From Homalodisca vitripennis (taxonomy: Eukaryota > Arthropoda > Insecta > Hemiptera > Cicadellidae): a DNA stretch of 64,000 nt. The notes below the pieces were generated by a model, which was not told where the DNA came from, made no database searches, and was given only the letters and a program-made list of their open reading frames with translations. Where the stretch lies: assembly GCF_021130785.1 (NCBI RefSeq), contig NW_025776217.1, positions 62,001-126,000 of the forward strand. The letters are read 5' to 3'. Below are positions 38,511 to 50,979 of the stretch, one piece after another. Within the stretch, counting starts at the first letter, position 1. The number at the start of each line of letters is the position of its first letter. The position numbers were made by a program, and so were the translations under genes.

Positions 38511-39105
38511 ATAGGCTACACTCCCCGCTCCCCGTGCTGGTTGTTCGCAACGTTTCGAGACTAAGTTTACCAGGTTGTAGTGCAGACGATAACAAGTGGT
38601 AAATTTGTAAGTTTCCTTTTATCTATGCATTTTAGCCTTCAATGTATTAATATATAATTGAATAGGCTACACTCCCCGCTCCCCGTGCTGGTTGTTCGCA
38701 ACGTTCCGAGACTAAGTTTACCAGGTTGTAGTGCAGGGTGGTTTACAAGTGGTAAATTTGTAAGTTTCCTTTTATCTGTACATTTTAGCCTTCAATGTAT
38801 TAATATATAATTAAATAGGCTACACTCCCCGCTCCACGTGCTGGTTGTTCGCAACGTTCCGAGATTAAGTTTACCAGGTTGTATTGCAGGGTGGTTTACA
38901 AGTGGTAAATTTGTAAGTGTCCTTCTATCTGTACATTTTAGCCTTCAATGTATTAATATATAATTAAATAGGCTACACTCCCCGCTCCACGTGCTGGTTG
39001 TTCGCAACGTTCCGAGACTAAGTTTACCAGGTTGTAGTGCAGACGATAACAAGTGGTAAATTTGTAAGTGTCCTTCTATCTGTGCATTTTAGCCTTATAT
39101 AATTC
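38511..39105. repeat. Four tandem copies of a 151-153-bp satellite
   Basis: ATAGGCTACACTCCCCGCTC begins at 38511, 38662, 38815 and 38968. Units differ at few positions and share a GC-rich head and an AT-rich tail (GTATTAATATATAATT). A short internal variant (AGACGATAACA versus AGGGTGGTTTACA) alternates between outer and inner units. Confidence 0.9.
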
Positions 39106-39864
39106 AGCGCAGATACGATTGTACAAGTCGTACAGTTGCACTTATGTTTTGTTCACGAAGTACGTAAGTATGGACAAAAACTGACCTAGGAATATAAAAA
39201 GAACTTTCATAGTTTTTAAGTAATATAAGTATACTTAATATACCTAAATATTTGACACATAGGTTCTTTTATATTAAATTTACGAGATTTTCGTATTAAG
39301 TATAGGCATAACTACTTTTATATGATTATAAAACTACATAAATGACACATATTTGACTTTTCTGGGCTTATAATATCGTTTTAATACATATTTTAGTACG
39401 TTTTGTAGCCCAACCATTAGATATACATTAAAACAGTAACTTTCGTTTCAGTATTCTTGAACATTCGTTTAAAAGTAACCTTAAGCCAAAACCAATGATC
39501 CACCCCCAAATGTCTATTGTGCCTGTGAAAAATCCTGTTTCCTTTAAACATTTTTTATTGCCAGAAACAAACATCGACCGAAGATTTGATTCCCGGTACA
39601 AACCCGGAACCAGAAAAATATCAAAGATCTCGAGAGCTTGCATCTTATGTTCACTATCAAACTAATCATTCAAAATTTTAGCATAAATATAAAATATAAA
39701 ACGTTAGGCCTCTTGATTTAACTCTAAAACTCCTTTTCATAGTAGAGAAACAAGTAAAACCTTGTATTCTGCGTCTAAATCATTACTTTTAGATGGAATT
39801 GCATATCGTCGTCGTGAAAGAAGCCTAGTCGAAAATATTATTGAATGTAACAAATCTGAATTAA

Positions 39865-40912
39865 CCCTTAAAGCGCCGTAAGCGCATATGCGCGCGAGGA
39901 TCGACTTTGCTCTGAACGCCGTAAGCGCGTAGACGCGCAATATACTTGTTTTTACTATTTTGCACTGTTAGTTCAGAGTTTGTCCGCTAGACTGTGAGGG
40001 GTGTATGTTACAGTAGTGTAGCGGGGCTGTGCCACATCACGTGACAATCTTTGTGTTTAACGATCGATACTGAACCGGTTTTTTGTTGAACAGCTGACAG
40101 TTTGGTAGTATTACTCAACGCCGCAAGCGCATTTATGCGTACGTCACTGCCTCGCCGCGCGCCGGGCAGCTTATGTGTTCTTCTTCATATCCTGTTGAAG
40201 CAGTGCGAATAGTTGATCGGTAAACTACTATGTAGTTTTATGTGTTATATGATCATCTTTTATGAAAGTTATATATTTATAAACTTTTGAAATAAACAGT
40301 CTCTTGAATGGCGATAAAAGTCTTTTTTCCTCGTAGAAATATTTTTACTCCTTATATTTATAATTATGTATTTTAGCTCTTGTTCCGAAATTCTACATTT
40401 ATGTTTATTTTATTTATTTAGGCTTGTTTTTACTCCAATAAGTGTTACAAATATTTTATTTACTTCTATAAACATCTGAAAAACCATTTTGTAATTATTA
40501 TAAAAATAACACCCGTTAGAGGACTAAGAATTTGGAAAATATTTGGTTTTCAAATTTTTTGCATGTAAATTTAATTTTTTATTATATCTTTGTATTAAAT
40601 ATGTAATATACTTATTTTCTAGTTCTATTCTAGTACATATAAGCACGCAATGTCATCATTGATATACATAATAATAAAAGGAAACAGTAAGCATTGGGTA
40701 AAAATTTATAAAAGAGCTGGAACGCTACATAGTAAATCATGTGTATTTTGGGCAATAAATATGATAAAAGATTTTTTTTTTGCAGTTTCTGTTTTATTTT
40801 GTTACCTAAAAAAAAGAAATTAAAATTAGCGTTGAGAAAATCTAATTTTAATTTTTTATAATAAATGAGCGCTAATCCAGAGTTTAGCTGAAACTGTTTG
40901 GCGCTTTAAGGG
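39865..40912. mobile_element. piggyBac-type MITE, 1,048 bp, TTAA target site
   Basis: TTAA at 39861-39864 and 40913-40916 flanks 13-bp perfect inverted repeats CCCTTAAAGCGCC...GGCGCTTTAAGGG, the termini and target of piggyBac elements. There is no transposase frame. The left 300 bp repeats a GCCGTAAGCGCATATGCGCG-like motif three times (about 39876, 39919 and 40121), which may be transposase binding sites or hairpins. The right half is AT-rich filler. Confidence 0.88.
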
Positions 40913-40919
40913 TTAAAAC

Positions 40920-41575
40920 ACGTGATCGGTACAGCATTAAAAAAATTCTTTAAAGCATTCAAAATAGATGCAAGAAAGTTTCTGAAATAGACAAGATATA
41001 GAAAATATATAAACTTTAAAACAATAGGGCTAAAGAATGCGCTTTAACTAAAGATTGCAAAGCGAACACGGATGCAAATAACAGATATGTAATCAATATC
41101 TCTTCTAAAATTCTCAATGAATCGGAATATTTGTTTAATCTAAACGTCTTAACTATTCTGTGGCAAACAATTGTTAAGTGCGCTGGATTTTATAACTAGA
41201 ATCGAGTCTGGTGTTGCACAGTTATCTTAGGAACAGGATGTTCGTTTTCGTTGTGTGCTCAGTTTTTTCTCAATAAAAATCCTCCCACAAAACTCAATTT
41301 GACAACAGAGGAGAAACAGGCTATGTCGATCCTTGGTAGACGTCACTATCAAAATCTTACAGCCGATAAAGGCAACGCTACTGTTGTACTAGAGTTAGTA
41401 ACGTGTAAAGCGAAAACTATGAAAACTGTAATGGCAAAAATACATTTTTAATCAAAGACCTGACTAATTCCTCTGAACGTAAAATAGTGAACAATTTAAG
41501 AAAATTCAAAGCAAAACTCAGTGCTCTTCACACTTGCTGTATAACCTGCGTTATTTTGAAGTAATATTAATTATG
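40920..41575 (+). pseudogene. Penelope-like element N-terminal fragment
   Basis: Plus-strand fragments read YVINISSKILNESE at about 41089. They are followed by PTKLNLTTEEKQAM and NLTADKGNATVVLE (41251-41451) and then LIKDLTNSSERKIVNNL. These are the conserved N-terminal blocks of Penelope-like reverse transcriptases (NLS..LS..E, L(T)xEExxAL, ADKGNATVVM, DPTxxxE). Frames are interrupted and no RT or GIY-YIG domain follows. The piggyBac-type MITE upstream may have inserted into the same relic. Confidence 0.7.
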
Positions 41576-41639
41576 AATTCACGACGACCGCGTTTTTGCA
41601 AAAATTGGGTAAAGTTTGTGTTTTGTGGGTAACAGGTGA

Positions 41640-42345
41640 TATTGTTTCAGCTGAATTAACCTTTGTCCTGTTAACGATGTTATATCATGCACTCTCGGGT
41701 AGCAACAGCAGTATTTTAGCTATTTCCGGTACTGTTGGTTTTCCCGCCAAACAGCTGATTTTGTTATAGCTGATGGGGGATTTGTCCTTGTAACGATGTT
41801 ATAACATGCAATCTCGGGTAGTAACAGCAGTATTGTAGCAATTTCCGGAACAGTTCGTTTTTTCCCCGCCAAACATTTGATTTTGTTATAGCTGATCGGA
41901 GCTTTGTCCTTGTAACAATTTTATAACACGCACTCTTGAGTATCAACGGCATTTTTGTCATAATATCCATTCTAGTTTGTGTTTCCAGCCAACAGCTGAT
42001 AGTTTTATCGCTGAAGGGATCTTTCTAGCTTGTAACTTTGTTATAAACTATATCATATTATGTTGTTAACAATTAAATATTTAGTTGCCTGATTGACATT
42101 CTCAGATTTTAACTGAATTGTTACCATATTTAAAATCCAGTTGGTGTTCCAGCCAACAGCTGATAGTTTTATCGCTGAAGGGATCTTTCTAGCTTGTAAC
42201 TTTGTTATAAACTACATCATATTATGTTGTTAACAATTAAATATTTAGTTGCCTGATTGACATTCTCAGATTTTAACTGAATTGTTACCATATTTAAAAG
42301 GTCAGTTGGTGTTCCAGCCAACAGCTGATAGTTTTATCGCTGAAG
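41640..42345. repeat. Composite tandem repeats of about 120 and 164 bp
   Basis: Units of about 120 bp with CCAAACAGCTGATTTTGTTA and TTTGTCCTTGTAACGATG occur at 41662, 41781 and 41903. They pass into 164-bp units (AACAGCTGATAGTTTTATCG at 41991, 42155 and 42320) that share the same head but carry an inserted AT-rich tail. The longer unit appears to be derived from the shorter one. Confidence 0.8.
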
Positions 42346-45000
42346 GGATCTTCGTCATCGTAAAAATCACACGATAGACATATGCAGTATGGGACAAAGT
42401 TAAATATCGTTGGTTTGTACACTAGGTTAATTTTCTTAATTTTTGAAGTATAGTACTGATGACGTATTAGTACATACTATAATTATAATATCTCAGTTTT
42501 ATGCTGTAATATAAAAGTAACGCAGGTATAGTGAGAAAGACTGATTAATGCTAATGTTGAGATTTCAGATGTTGCACTTAAGAGGAAGGCAAACTGGAGC
42601 TACTCAACATTCCCATTTAATATGAAAGTGTTTCAGCACTAATAATTTTATGGCAAACAATTAAATAAATTTAATTTTTATTTCGTTGAAGAGCAACATA
42701 AAAATGATAATAGGAATAAATATTAAAAATATTTGTGTTAATTGTCTCAGTTACTATTATACTACACAGAGGAAAACCAAACATACATTTCTAATATTTC
42801 GACTATTATTACCCATACATTTTGAATAAATGTAACTTAACCACAAAACTTGCTTCACCTTACATTATTTATTAAAAATATTACAACGTTAACTTCTCCT
42901 TATTGATATAATGTGACTCTCTTGTTAGTGTCTCATATTTAATGCGTTATAATTGGGTTCGTTGAGGAGGATTCCTCAGTATCTTATGCCATAGTAAATA
43001 TAATAAGATTGCTACCAAATGTTGACTGTAGCGCTGTAAAATATCTTCCGACACCAGACACTGTAGCTCTCGGTAGCCAAAGTGTGAACCCCCCCCCCTT
43101 ACCACATCATTACGCGTGCAGTTCTTGTCGAGCAATAACTATCCGTAGCAGGTCTGTCATTCATACCTATGATTTCTATACAAGGTGCTATAACTGCATC
43201 TGGACCAATAAAAGGCAACTTAGAGAAGTACTGTTCCAGTATTGTTCATATATGTGTTGAATGGTAGAGCAGATCAAACAGCAGACTGACACTTGCACTA
43301 CAAACAGTCCAGCAATGCAGAAGTCTAAATTCCCGGCAAAACTTAGGAGAAAGGACACTGATACTTTTGTTATAATTGACAGAAGCTATTTCATATTGAC
43401 AGGTTCGTAAAACCCTAGCAAATATTTACATCTTCTGCAACACCTGACAAAGAGACGATTGTAACGAATATGTAGACAAAATAATAAGACATCCAAGTTA
43501 GTTGGTACACTCAACATACTATTTAAATTCCATACTGTTGACACTGAGTTAACAGTAAACAATAAACTTCCATTGGTCGTTAATGGTGAAAATTGTATAT
43601 ATGTAAATTTGTCAAACCGTATAGAATAACCAATATCAATTACATAAACTTTAGAATTGTTGTATTCGGTCATGATGTCGGAAGTTACCTAAAAGGAGAA
43701 AACACTAGCTGTAATGCGGTGTTTTTTTTCTTCTTAGCTTTTTACTTGTGGCTTGATAAAATTATAAGTATATAACGTAATCCTTTGTTAGTACCCATCA
43801 GGGATCACTTCTGGCTGGTTTATACCTTCCTTACTGCGGGAGATGACTGCTGGAGTTGGTGGGGTTTGTTCCCTAACTATCAGAGGTTCTTTCTAACCTC
43901 AACAAGGGTTTGCCACCCCCAGCCCAATTTGACTGGAGATGCTGGTTCAGAGCTGGCCTCCCCTTCTTCCGGGGGGACATGACTTTGAGATTATTGCCTT
44001 AAATTCGTCCTCATGGATCTCGATATGAGGCGGCCCTATCCCCTAACCTTACCCAACCTGAATATCCTGTCACTCCAGAAGCAGCGCTAAGGTTCTTACA
44101 GAACTAAGTGCAATTTATAATCTTCTTGTCCTAAGAGACTCAAACAAAACTTAATCTATAATTTCTTTCTTTTATTACTACTTAAACCAGGTAGACATTT
44201 TAAAGATTTTTGTATATACTTAAATATAATTAAATTTTAACTTTTAACTAAGTCGAGCATTAATGGTAATATGATTCAACTCTATTTGTTGCAGTGATGC
44301 ACCACACCAACGTGAGCGCCGAGGGTATAATCGCTGTAATTACGCGGCTTTCCACGAACCCCACTTTTGTCTGGTTTGATTGATCGAAATTCCACTTGTC
44401 GAATCCACTGAAATGGTTCATATATTTTAATAATAAAAAGTTTGTTTAATTATAATTCAATTGTAATTCAAAATTTAGTTTAATTACAATTTTGCATAAA
44501 TATAATTTTTCTACTTCAATTATACCACAATCATGCTATATAAATAGCTTATTCACGATCACACAAGGCATTAAATATGAAAACTGTTTTTTAAATACAC
44601 ATGTGGCTGGTCCGTATGCTAATTATTTTGTGGATGCTGGTTGTCCTAAAGATTGTATTCTTCATAATAATTTGTATATGTCGTTTTAAACTATTTGTAT
44701 CTTCTTTGATGTGTTTGTTAATCTTTGAGTTATAGTGGTAGTCAAAGTATTCCTTTCAGTTTATGCAGCTAACAAGCAACGAAAAACAACAAAATATAAC
44801 AATAAATATTTGGTGATTTATGATAAAAAACTACTTTTTTGTTTACATTATATTAATGAGCGACAGTGCTCAATTATCTTTATAAGCTTTCTTATAATCA
44901 ACGGAACTGAGCTACAAATTGTTATTGTATTGTTTCAGATTGTTTCAGAAACCCATTGTTGAAAAGAATTAAGTAAGTAACACAACCGTTTACAAATGGA
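42346..45000. other. No gene seen; GC-rich block at 43785-44100
   Basis: Mostly AT-rich sequence. At 43785-44100 a GC-rich block (CTGGAGTTGGTGGGGTTTG, CTGGTTCAGAGCTGGCC, CTTCCGGGGGGACATGAC) stands out. It may be a mobile element fragment, but has no repeat ends or stable frame. A 10-base C run lies at 43089. Confidence 0.4.
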
Positions 45001-45009
45001 ACAATTACA

Positions 45010-45010
<1 letters not shown>

Positions 45011-45058
<48 letters not shown>

Positions 45059-45135
45059 ATATATATATATATATAGACATATATATAATTACTATACATA
45101 TATATATACATATATATATCTATATATATGTATAA
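45011..45135. repeat. Imperfect TA microsatellite
   Basis: TA repeats interrupted by TTATATAT, GACATATA and ATTACTATACA segments. Confidence 0.9.
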
Positions 45136-45139
45136 TTAT

Positions 45140-47490
45140 ACATATGTATATAATAATAATATAAATATGTAATATAATAATCAATTTAAAACATTATCGT
45201 GTTAATTTCTAGAATTATTTTATTAAATGGTGTTTGTTAAAGATATTTGAAGTTCAGTAAAAGCTATAAGATATAAAATTTAACGAATTCTAACATTTCA
45301 ATGTTCAAAAATAAATAGTGAATAGATCTTGTTAATAATTGTTTAAAAAAATATTCTTAATATGATTCTAAGCTAAATTTTCAATAAATATTCCAAAGTT
45401 ATCCTGGTTGTTAGTAGGAGAACACGTCTATTAAAAACCGCCAATAAAAGAACATGTGACGTAACTCAAACATGAAGAATGTTCTCTGTAATCCGATTGT
45501 CCATATCTGACCGTTCACATGCCATTGTCCTGTTCGTCTTTACCATTCTTCTGAATCACAGTCCCTCTAGTATTCCATATTTTGGTAATTGTGCTTGGGC
45601 AAAAATTACCCAACATTTCGTTCAATAAAAACACCCTGCCTATTCACATGATATAATCCAGTGTCAAATAAGAAAATACATTAAAATAAAAAAATTATTC
45701 ATAATATTGTTCTATGAAGGTTTTACACAAAACCAAGCACCCGTTATCAATATTAAACATGGAACTAATAGAGATATAGAAATTTATATACGACTACGAC
45801 ACCAACTATACGAAATATTTGTATTATCGACTAATTACTAAACACGTTATCACACCTCCATTAAATTAATCTTAGTAAGTCAAATTTGTATAGTATTTGT
45901 AAACTATCATAAGAACTCAATACGAAATATTCTTTCATTAGCCGTTATAAAATTTTTATCAGTGGACAGTATATTTAAATTACCTACAAAGAAAATAAAA
46001 TTATCCAACACTTAAGACGTTAATATTAAATTTAAGGGAGAAGTAATCACAGAGCAATTTATAAAATTGTATACAGTTGAATGTTTTTATGCGGTTGTTT
46101 TAACTTTATTCTTGATGGCGGATAATCTGAAAGCTTATTTTAAAAAATCAAGAGCCAGAATTTGGATATACGTTGGGTTGAAAATGACCCTTAGTTGTAA
46201 AAATCTAATATATAAGGCCAAACATGTACAGAAATAATAACAACAAAACGTAGCCGAGCGGCGAACCTGATATATATTTGTAATTTTGTTAAAATACAAA
46301 ATACACAGAGAAAATAACTTCCATTTATATCCTCCTTTTCTTTTTAACTGCGTTTAAAAAAATTATCGATTTATTTCTTCTGTCACTATATTTATACCAC
46401 GTGGTCTGAAACTAAGAACAAATACATTGAAAGTTACGAATAATAACAGTCGTGCAAGAAGATATTATTGCAATAAGAAAGCTTTTTGTAGCTAGTATAT
46501 GCAGTAGTCGTGGCATTGCATGCAATACTTAAACTCATTTTTTTACCTGGATCGCGTTTAAACAGTTGTATTTAAGCATCGAGAAATAAATTAAAGCTAA
46601 ACATACCATGGATGGGAATTGACGAATAAATAAACACTGGAGTATCCCTCTCTCCTTCTCACTAACTCTCTCTTCATTAGAGGAAACTGCTTCATTGTAG
46701 TTAAAACGTTTTGATTACAACCAAAGCATTATATGATGTACTGTACAGAAAAGTGTAAAAAAACCAAAATCTTCAAGTTTTAAAACACAAACTCTCTTGA
46801 ATGCAAGACATATCAGTGCTTTTTATATTAATATAATGCTTTTTAATAGTTTAACATCACAGTGGGGAGAGATAATAAGACCCCAAACAAATACTACTGG
46901 TTTTATATAATATGAGGTTTATATGTTATATAAATGGGTAAAGGACGTATTTACTAATAACATTTTAGTATAAAAACGTTTCTACGATCATTATTTTATT
47001 TTGTTCTTCTAGTAATATGTTGTTCACAACGAAGTACTGTAGAGTATTTGATAAATATCCTGGACGGGGTAGTGCGGTTGAGAACAGAGTATTGCAGAAT
47101 TAACATTTATTAATAAAATTGTTACAAACACTACGGTTATTACTGAAGAATGAAGGTTGAGTAATGTGACTGTCATTTTTCACAGATACTGGATATTAAG
47201 GCTTCCTATTTTTGTATTTCTTTCCACCTGTTATTCCCTTTATAATCAGCGCACTCAAAAGGCTTCAGCTGCATTTTCAGACTCTGATTTTGAGCCTCAA
47301 AGACCTCTATGTTGTCCTCAATCTGTCGAGGAGGTCAGTTCTCTCAAACGTGCTAGCGGTTGGCTGTTCCAGCAGGTTGCTCTGTACTCCGACCCCCACA
47401 GAAATGGATGGGCTAAAGAACGGCTCGCACTGCACGCCGCAATCCAAATTCACGGAACCGTGGGCCCGCTGGTCGTTGCGGGACGAGGTG
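45140..47490. other. No gene seen; GC-rich part from about 47230
   Basis: AT-rich up to 47200. From about 47230 the sequence becomes GC-rich and continues into the open frame at 47491-47817, but no family similarity was found on either strand. Confidence 0.4.
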
Positions 47491-47817
47491 TTAAGGAAGA
47501 GTCTGGAACTCTCTTTTGAGGCGTTCTATCTCCTTTTTTACTCGTGCGATCACTGCTGCTGCATCCTCAGGTGTTGTTTGAGGGGTCTTTTCATGTTCCG
47601 TAGAGACAGACGCAGGTGGGAAGGCGGTGAGTGCGATGGCGGGGTAAGGGCCGGGCGTGGAGCAGGCGGGCGCGGGGGCTGTCGGTATGGCGGAGGACGC
47701 AGTACGAGTGTTGAATAGTGGTGAAGAGAGGGTTCGCATAGTGACTGGATGTCCCCCAGTGTGTTTTTTCATTACAAAATTTTGATTTCTCTTAACACCG
47801 CCACGATATTTCTCCAT
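47491..47817 (-). CDS. Unrecognised 108-codon frame, Pro/Thr/Ala-rich with charged helix
   Basis: The minus-strand frame starts MEKYRGGVKRNQNFVMKKHTGG, passes through a Pro/Thr/Ala-rich segment and ends in a charged helix (DAAAVIARVKKEIERLKREFQTL). Composition and order (basic start, low-complexity linker, coiled coil) recall the N-terminal protein of some retroelements, but no zinc knuckle or RT follows. GC content is far above the flanks, suggesting an inserted sequence. I do not recognise it. Confidence 0.28.
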   Translation of the reverse strand: MEKYRGGVKRNQNFVMKKHTGGHPVTMRTLSSPLFNTRTASSAIPTAPAPACSTPGPYPAIALTAFPPASVSTEHEKTPQTTPEDAAAVIARVKKEIERLKREFQTLP

Positions 47818-48070
47818 TTTTTAGGGTCCGTTGTTGCCTAAATTTGATATTGTTGTATACAATAGAAGGTCTTCCAGTTTTGGTTTTTTTATTAAGTTTA
47901 AATAATTTAAATATTAAGTTTTATTAATTTTTCATTGATCAAATAAATAAGAAGGTAAATAAAAAAATAATAACGATTTTATAACATATTTAAAATAATA
48001 ACAGTCAACAGCAACAATAAAATCTGAACAATAAATGAAAGGTATGTATAGTTGCTCCAAGCAAAATTAT

Positions 48071-48150
48071 AGACAGAAGCCGGTATTCGAACTGATGACC
48101 GCGACCGTAACTGATTAGACCGTTTCTTCCACCAGAGCAGTTGATATGGA
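48071..48150 (-). repeat. Degenerate tRNA-like sequence, possible SINE head
   Basis: On the minus strand CTCTGGTGGAAGAAACGG and, about 40 bases on, TCAGTTCGAATACCGGCTTC resemble A and B boxes of a Pol III promoter at tRNA spacing. Acceptor pairing is poor, so it is a relic or SINE head rather than a working tRNA. Confidence 0.33.
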
Positions 48151-49031
48151 GATCGTATTATTTGTATTTATGTTGCGCTATCCAAAGTCACGTCAAACAG
48201 CAAGACGTGGTACACTTATATTTTGCCAGTCTAACAGTGTTAGCTTGAAGGTTAGCTTTTATGGCTAGTTAATACTTACAAGTGTTAATGCTGTCTGATT
48301 GGTTTCGATCCAGGTTTATGATATTAAATAATCTCGTGAAATAGTCAAAACCATTCGTTATACCTTGAAAACCGAAATAAATCACTTAAACTGCGGATTG
48401 TCGTCAAGTACGTATTGACAAGATATGACCAGGCCTCAAGTCCCAAGGTAGAATACTGTGTGGCCAGACGCGTGTGAGAATCTCGAGATAGACTGCCACT
48501 TTAATTCCGTGTCCTCTTTTTGTGGGAATTTCATTCCATGGTCAGAGCAAGCTTGTTTGCATTAATATTAACACTATTGATAATTTTACTTTATACATTT
48601 GAACAATCAGTGACACATTTATTATATACCTTAAAGCAGTGATGTGCAAACATTGTATGTGTGAATTGTACCATGCTGTTGATAATAGGAGCTAATAAGA
48701 TATTCATTTACAAGCCAATCAGTGTTTGTGTCAGTGCGGACAATGGCTGTATTGTTCCTCTGATTATCTGTATTGTTGTATTATATCACGTGACTGGTCC
48801 GGATATTGTATCTCTGTCACCTACAATACATATGTACTGTACACGATATTGATAACACAGTTAATCTATGTTTATGTCAAAATAACACGTTTTACTTGAT
48901 TCTGTGAGTTTTTAAATATTTTGTGTAGTGCTGAAATGTTTCAGGAATTAAATATTGTAATAATGAAAATAAAACGTTTAAAATGAAGATTCTGACTGCG
49001 TTCCAATTTATTGGAGACACATTTGTATATA
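48151..49031. other. No gene seen
   Basis: AT-rich sequence up to the transposon end. Confidence 0.5.
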
Positions 49032-50365
49032 CAGGGTGGCGCAGAGAAACGGGAAATTTTGAAATAATCTTAATAAACCAATGAATTGTACAGATATGCT
49101 TTTTAATGCATAAAATGTGTTATGCAAGAGTGGAAATTACATGAGAAATGTTGGAAATAACAATAAGTTAGTCACTTCTTAAAAATAACATCAGTTAAGT
49201 GCTGTCTATTACGCCTAACACATTCATTCAATCGATTTCGAAAACTTATCATTGTGCGACGCAATGTGTTCTCTGGGATGTTGGCGACGTGTTCTTCAAT
49301 CTGAGTCTTGAGCTCAAGAAGATTTCTTGCCCTAGTCTGGTACACAACGCTCTTTAGATGTCCCCATAGAATGAAGTGGCATACTGAGAGTCTGAGACCG
49401 TAGAGGCCAAGTGACGTTAGCGTTCCTTGAAATTATGCGCTCCCCAAACAAACGCCTAAGTGCTGCCATTGACAGATTGGCAGTGTGTGAGGTGGCTCCA
49501 TCCTGTTGAAGTCAGGATTGCTGAATGTCAATATCTGGAAAAGCATGAAGCCGTGGAGAAAAAATATCTCCAGCATATGAATGTAACGTTCAGATGTGAC
49601 TGTTTACAGTGGAAATATTACCATCCTCAAAGAAGTAATTATCCCTCGACAAGACACTGCACATCATACACTAACTTTAAGGCTGTGTAAAGAAAGTTGA
49701 TGAAGTTCACCGGGATTTCTACGAGCCCAGTAACGCATGTTTTGCTTATTAACGTACCCATTTAAATGATAGTGGGGCTCATCAGATATCCAAAGATTTT
49801 CAAGGAAATTTGCGTCCTCATTGATTTTAGTCAGTAGCTGTTCACAAAATTGTAAGCATAATTCTCCGTCATTTGTTTTTAAGAGCTTGAACAATCTGAA
49901 GCTTGTAAGGATATAATTGCAGGCCGTGCAATATTCTTTGCACACTCTGACGCTCAAGTCGCAATGATGAGGTGATTTTTCGACTCGTTTCCACTGTGAC
50001 TCGCACTGCATCAACATTTTCTGGGGTTCGAACAGTCACTATACGCCCAGGAGGTTTTTTTCTTTAAGCCCGAACCAGTCTCTTCGAAATTCCGAACCCA
50101 TGATGATATGGCATGTGAAGAATGAACTTGACTGCAGGGAGGAATATCATAATGGCATCGGAACCCTCGTTGTGCAGCTGTTACACTATCACCATTTTTT
50201 TAATACGCTCTCACGGCAACGGCACGCTCCGCACTACTCCACTGCTCCATCTCAACTAAATGACCGTTACTACTTGGCATCATGACTTCCGTCCCCCACT
50301 CCTACTAGACTTACCAGGTGTACCAAAAATAACTTAAAAATGTCCCGTTTCTCTGCGCCACCCTG
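49032..50365 (-). mobile_element. Tc1/mariner-superfamily transposon, 1,334 bp, with perfect TIRs
   Basis: CAGGGTGGCGCAGAGAAACG at 49032 is repeated in inverse orientation ending at 50365, with TA on both flanks. The size and the TA target fit an intact-length mariner-like element. The transposase inside is broken. Confidence 0.9.
49190..50300 (-). pseudogene. Broken Tc1/mariner-type transposase
   Basis: The clearest piece is 50017-49664. It has a LRLERQSV-like helix-turn-helix remnant upstream, then LLTKINEDANFLENLWISDEPHYHLNGYVNKQNMRYWARRNP, the block around the second catalytic acidic residue of this superfamily. Further down, in other frames, minus-strand pieces include LWGHLKSVVYQTRARNLLELK and EEHVANIPENTLRRTM near 49370-49240, the usual C-terminal region. 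The QDGA(xx)H motif region is degraded. Several frameshifts make it inactive. Confidence 0.78.
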
Positions 50366-50754
50366 TATAATTTCATAAATATTAAATATACAGCTGCCTA
50401 TATTTGTTTATATTTAAAATAATAATAATTTAACTACAACAAATAATACATGTGTTTACCCTTGTTGTCACCACAAACCTTGAAATACTTAAGGGTATTA
50501 AGTAGTATTTTAGTCTGCATTATATATAAATTATATAATTATCCAAAATAAATTTGAAATTCTATTTTGCTATGAATTTGCAGTTACGCGCACTTTAGCA
50601 CTTTACCACTCCCGTCGTAGGTGGTTAGTAGACGAATGAAGACGTATTGTGACCTGTATTCCGTAGTTCAATTTTAATGATTAGTGTTTTGTATAGTTTT
50701 TTATTAAGTGCATGTTTATAGAGTTAGTGAAGTTGACAAACAACATGTAGGTTG
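50366..50754. other. No gene seen
   Basis: AT-rich spacer between the transposon and the dispersed repeat. Confidence 0.5.
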
Positions 50755-50945
50755 TGATTCCTGACTTAGGCGTGCCACAACGCTTTGGTAAGATTTGTTT
50801 ATTTTAACCTAGTTTGTAATATTATGTATTAGGTTAGTTCTTTACCTGAAGAAGAGCTCAGATTGCAGATCTTGAAACGTAGTGTTACTGATTGTTTCAC
50901 TGAACGATGGCAAATGTCCGGAAAAATCATGTTTCCTTCACAATC
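50755..50945 (+). repeat. Dispersed repeat, copy 3 (best preserved hammerhead-like core)
   Basis: This contains CTGAAGAAGAGCTCAGATTG, GATCTTGAAACG and CAAATGTCCGGAAAAATCATG. AACCTAG and TAGGTT upstream can pair. It matches 5765-5945 (inverted) and 7010-7235 over most of its length. Confidence 0.68.
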
Positions 50946-50979
50946 CTTCCATCGTCAAAAATAACCTTCAAACAAAGAA

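Noticed and set aside
38511..39105. Regularly spaced repeats resembling a CRISPR array
   Set aside because: Units are contiguous 151-153-bp satellites without short repeats and unique spacers, in a eukaryotic context.
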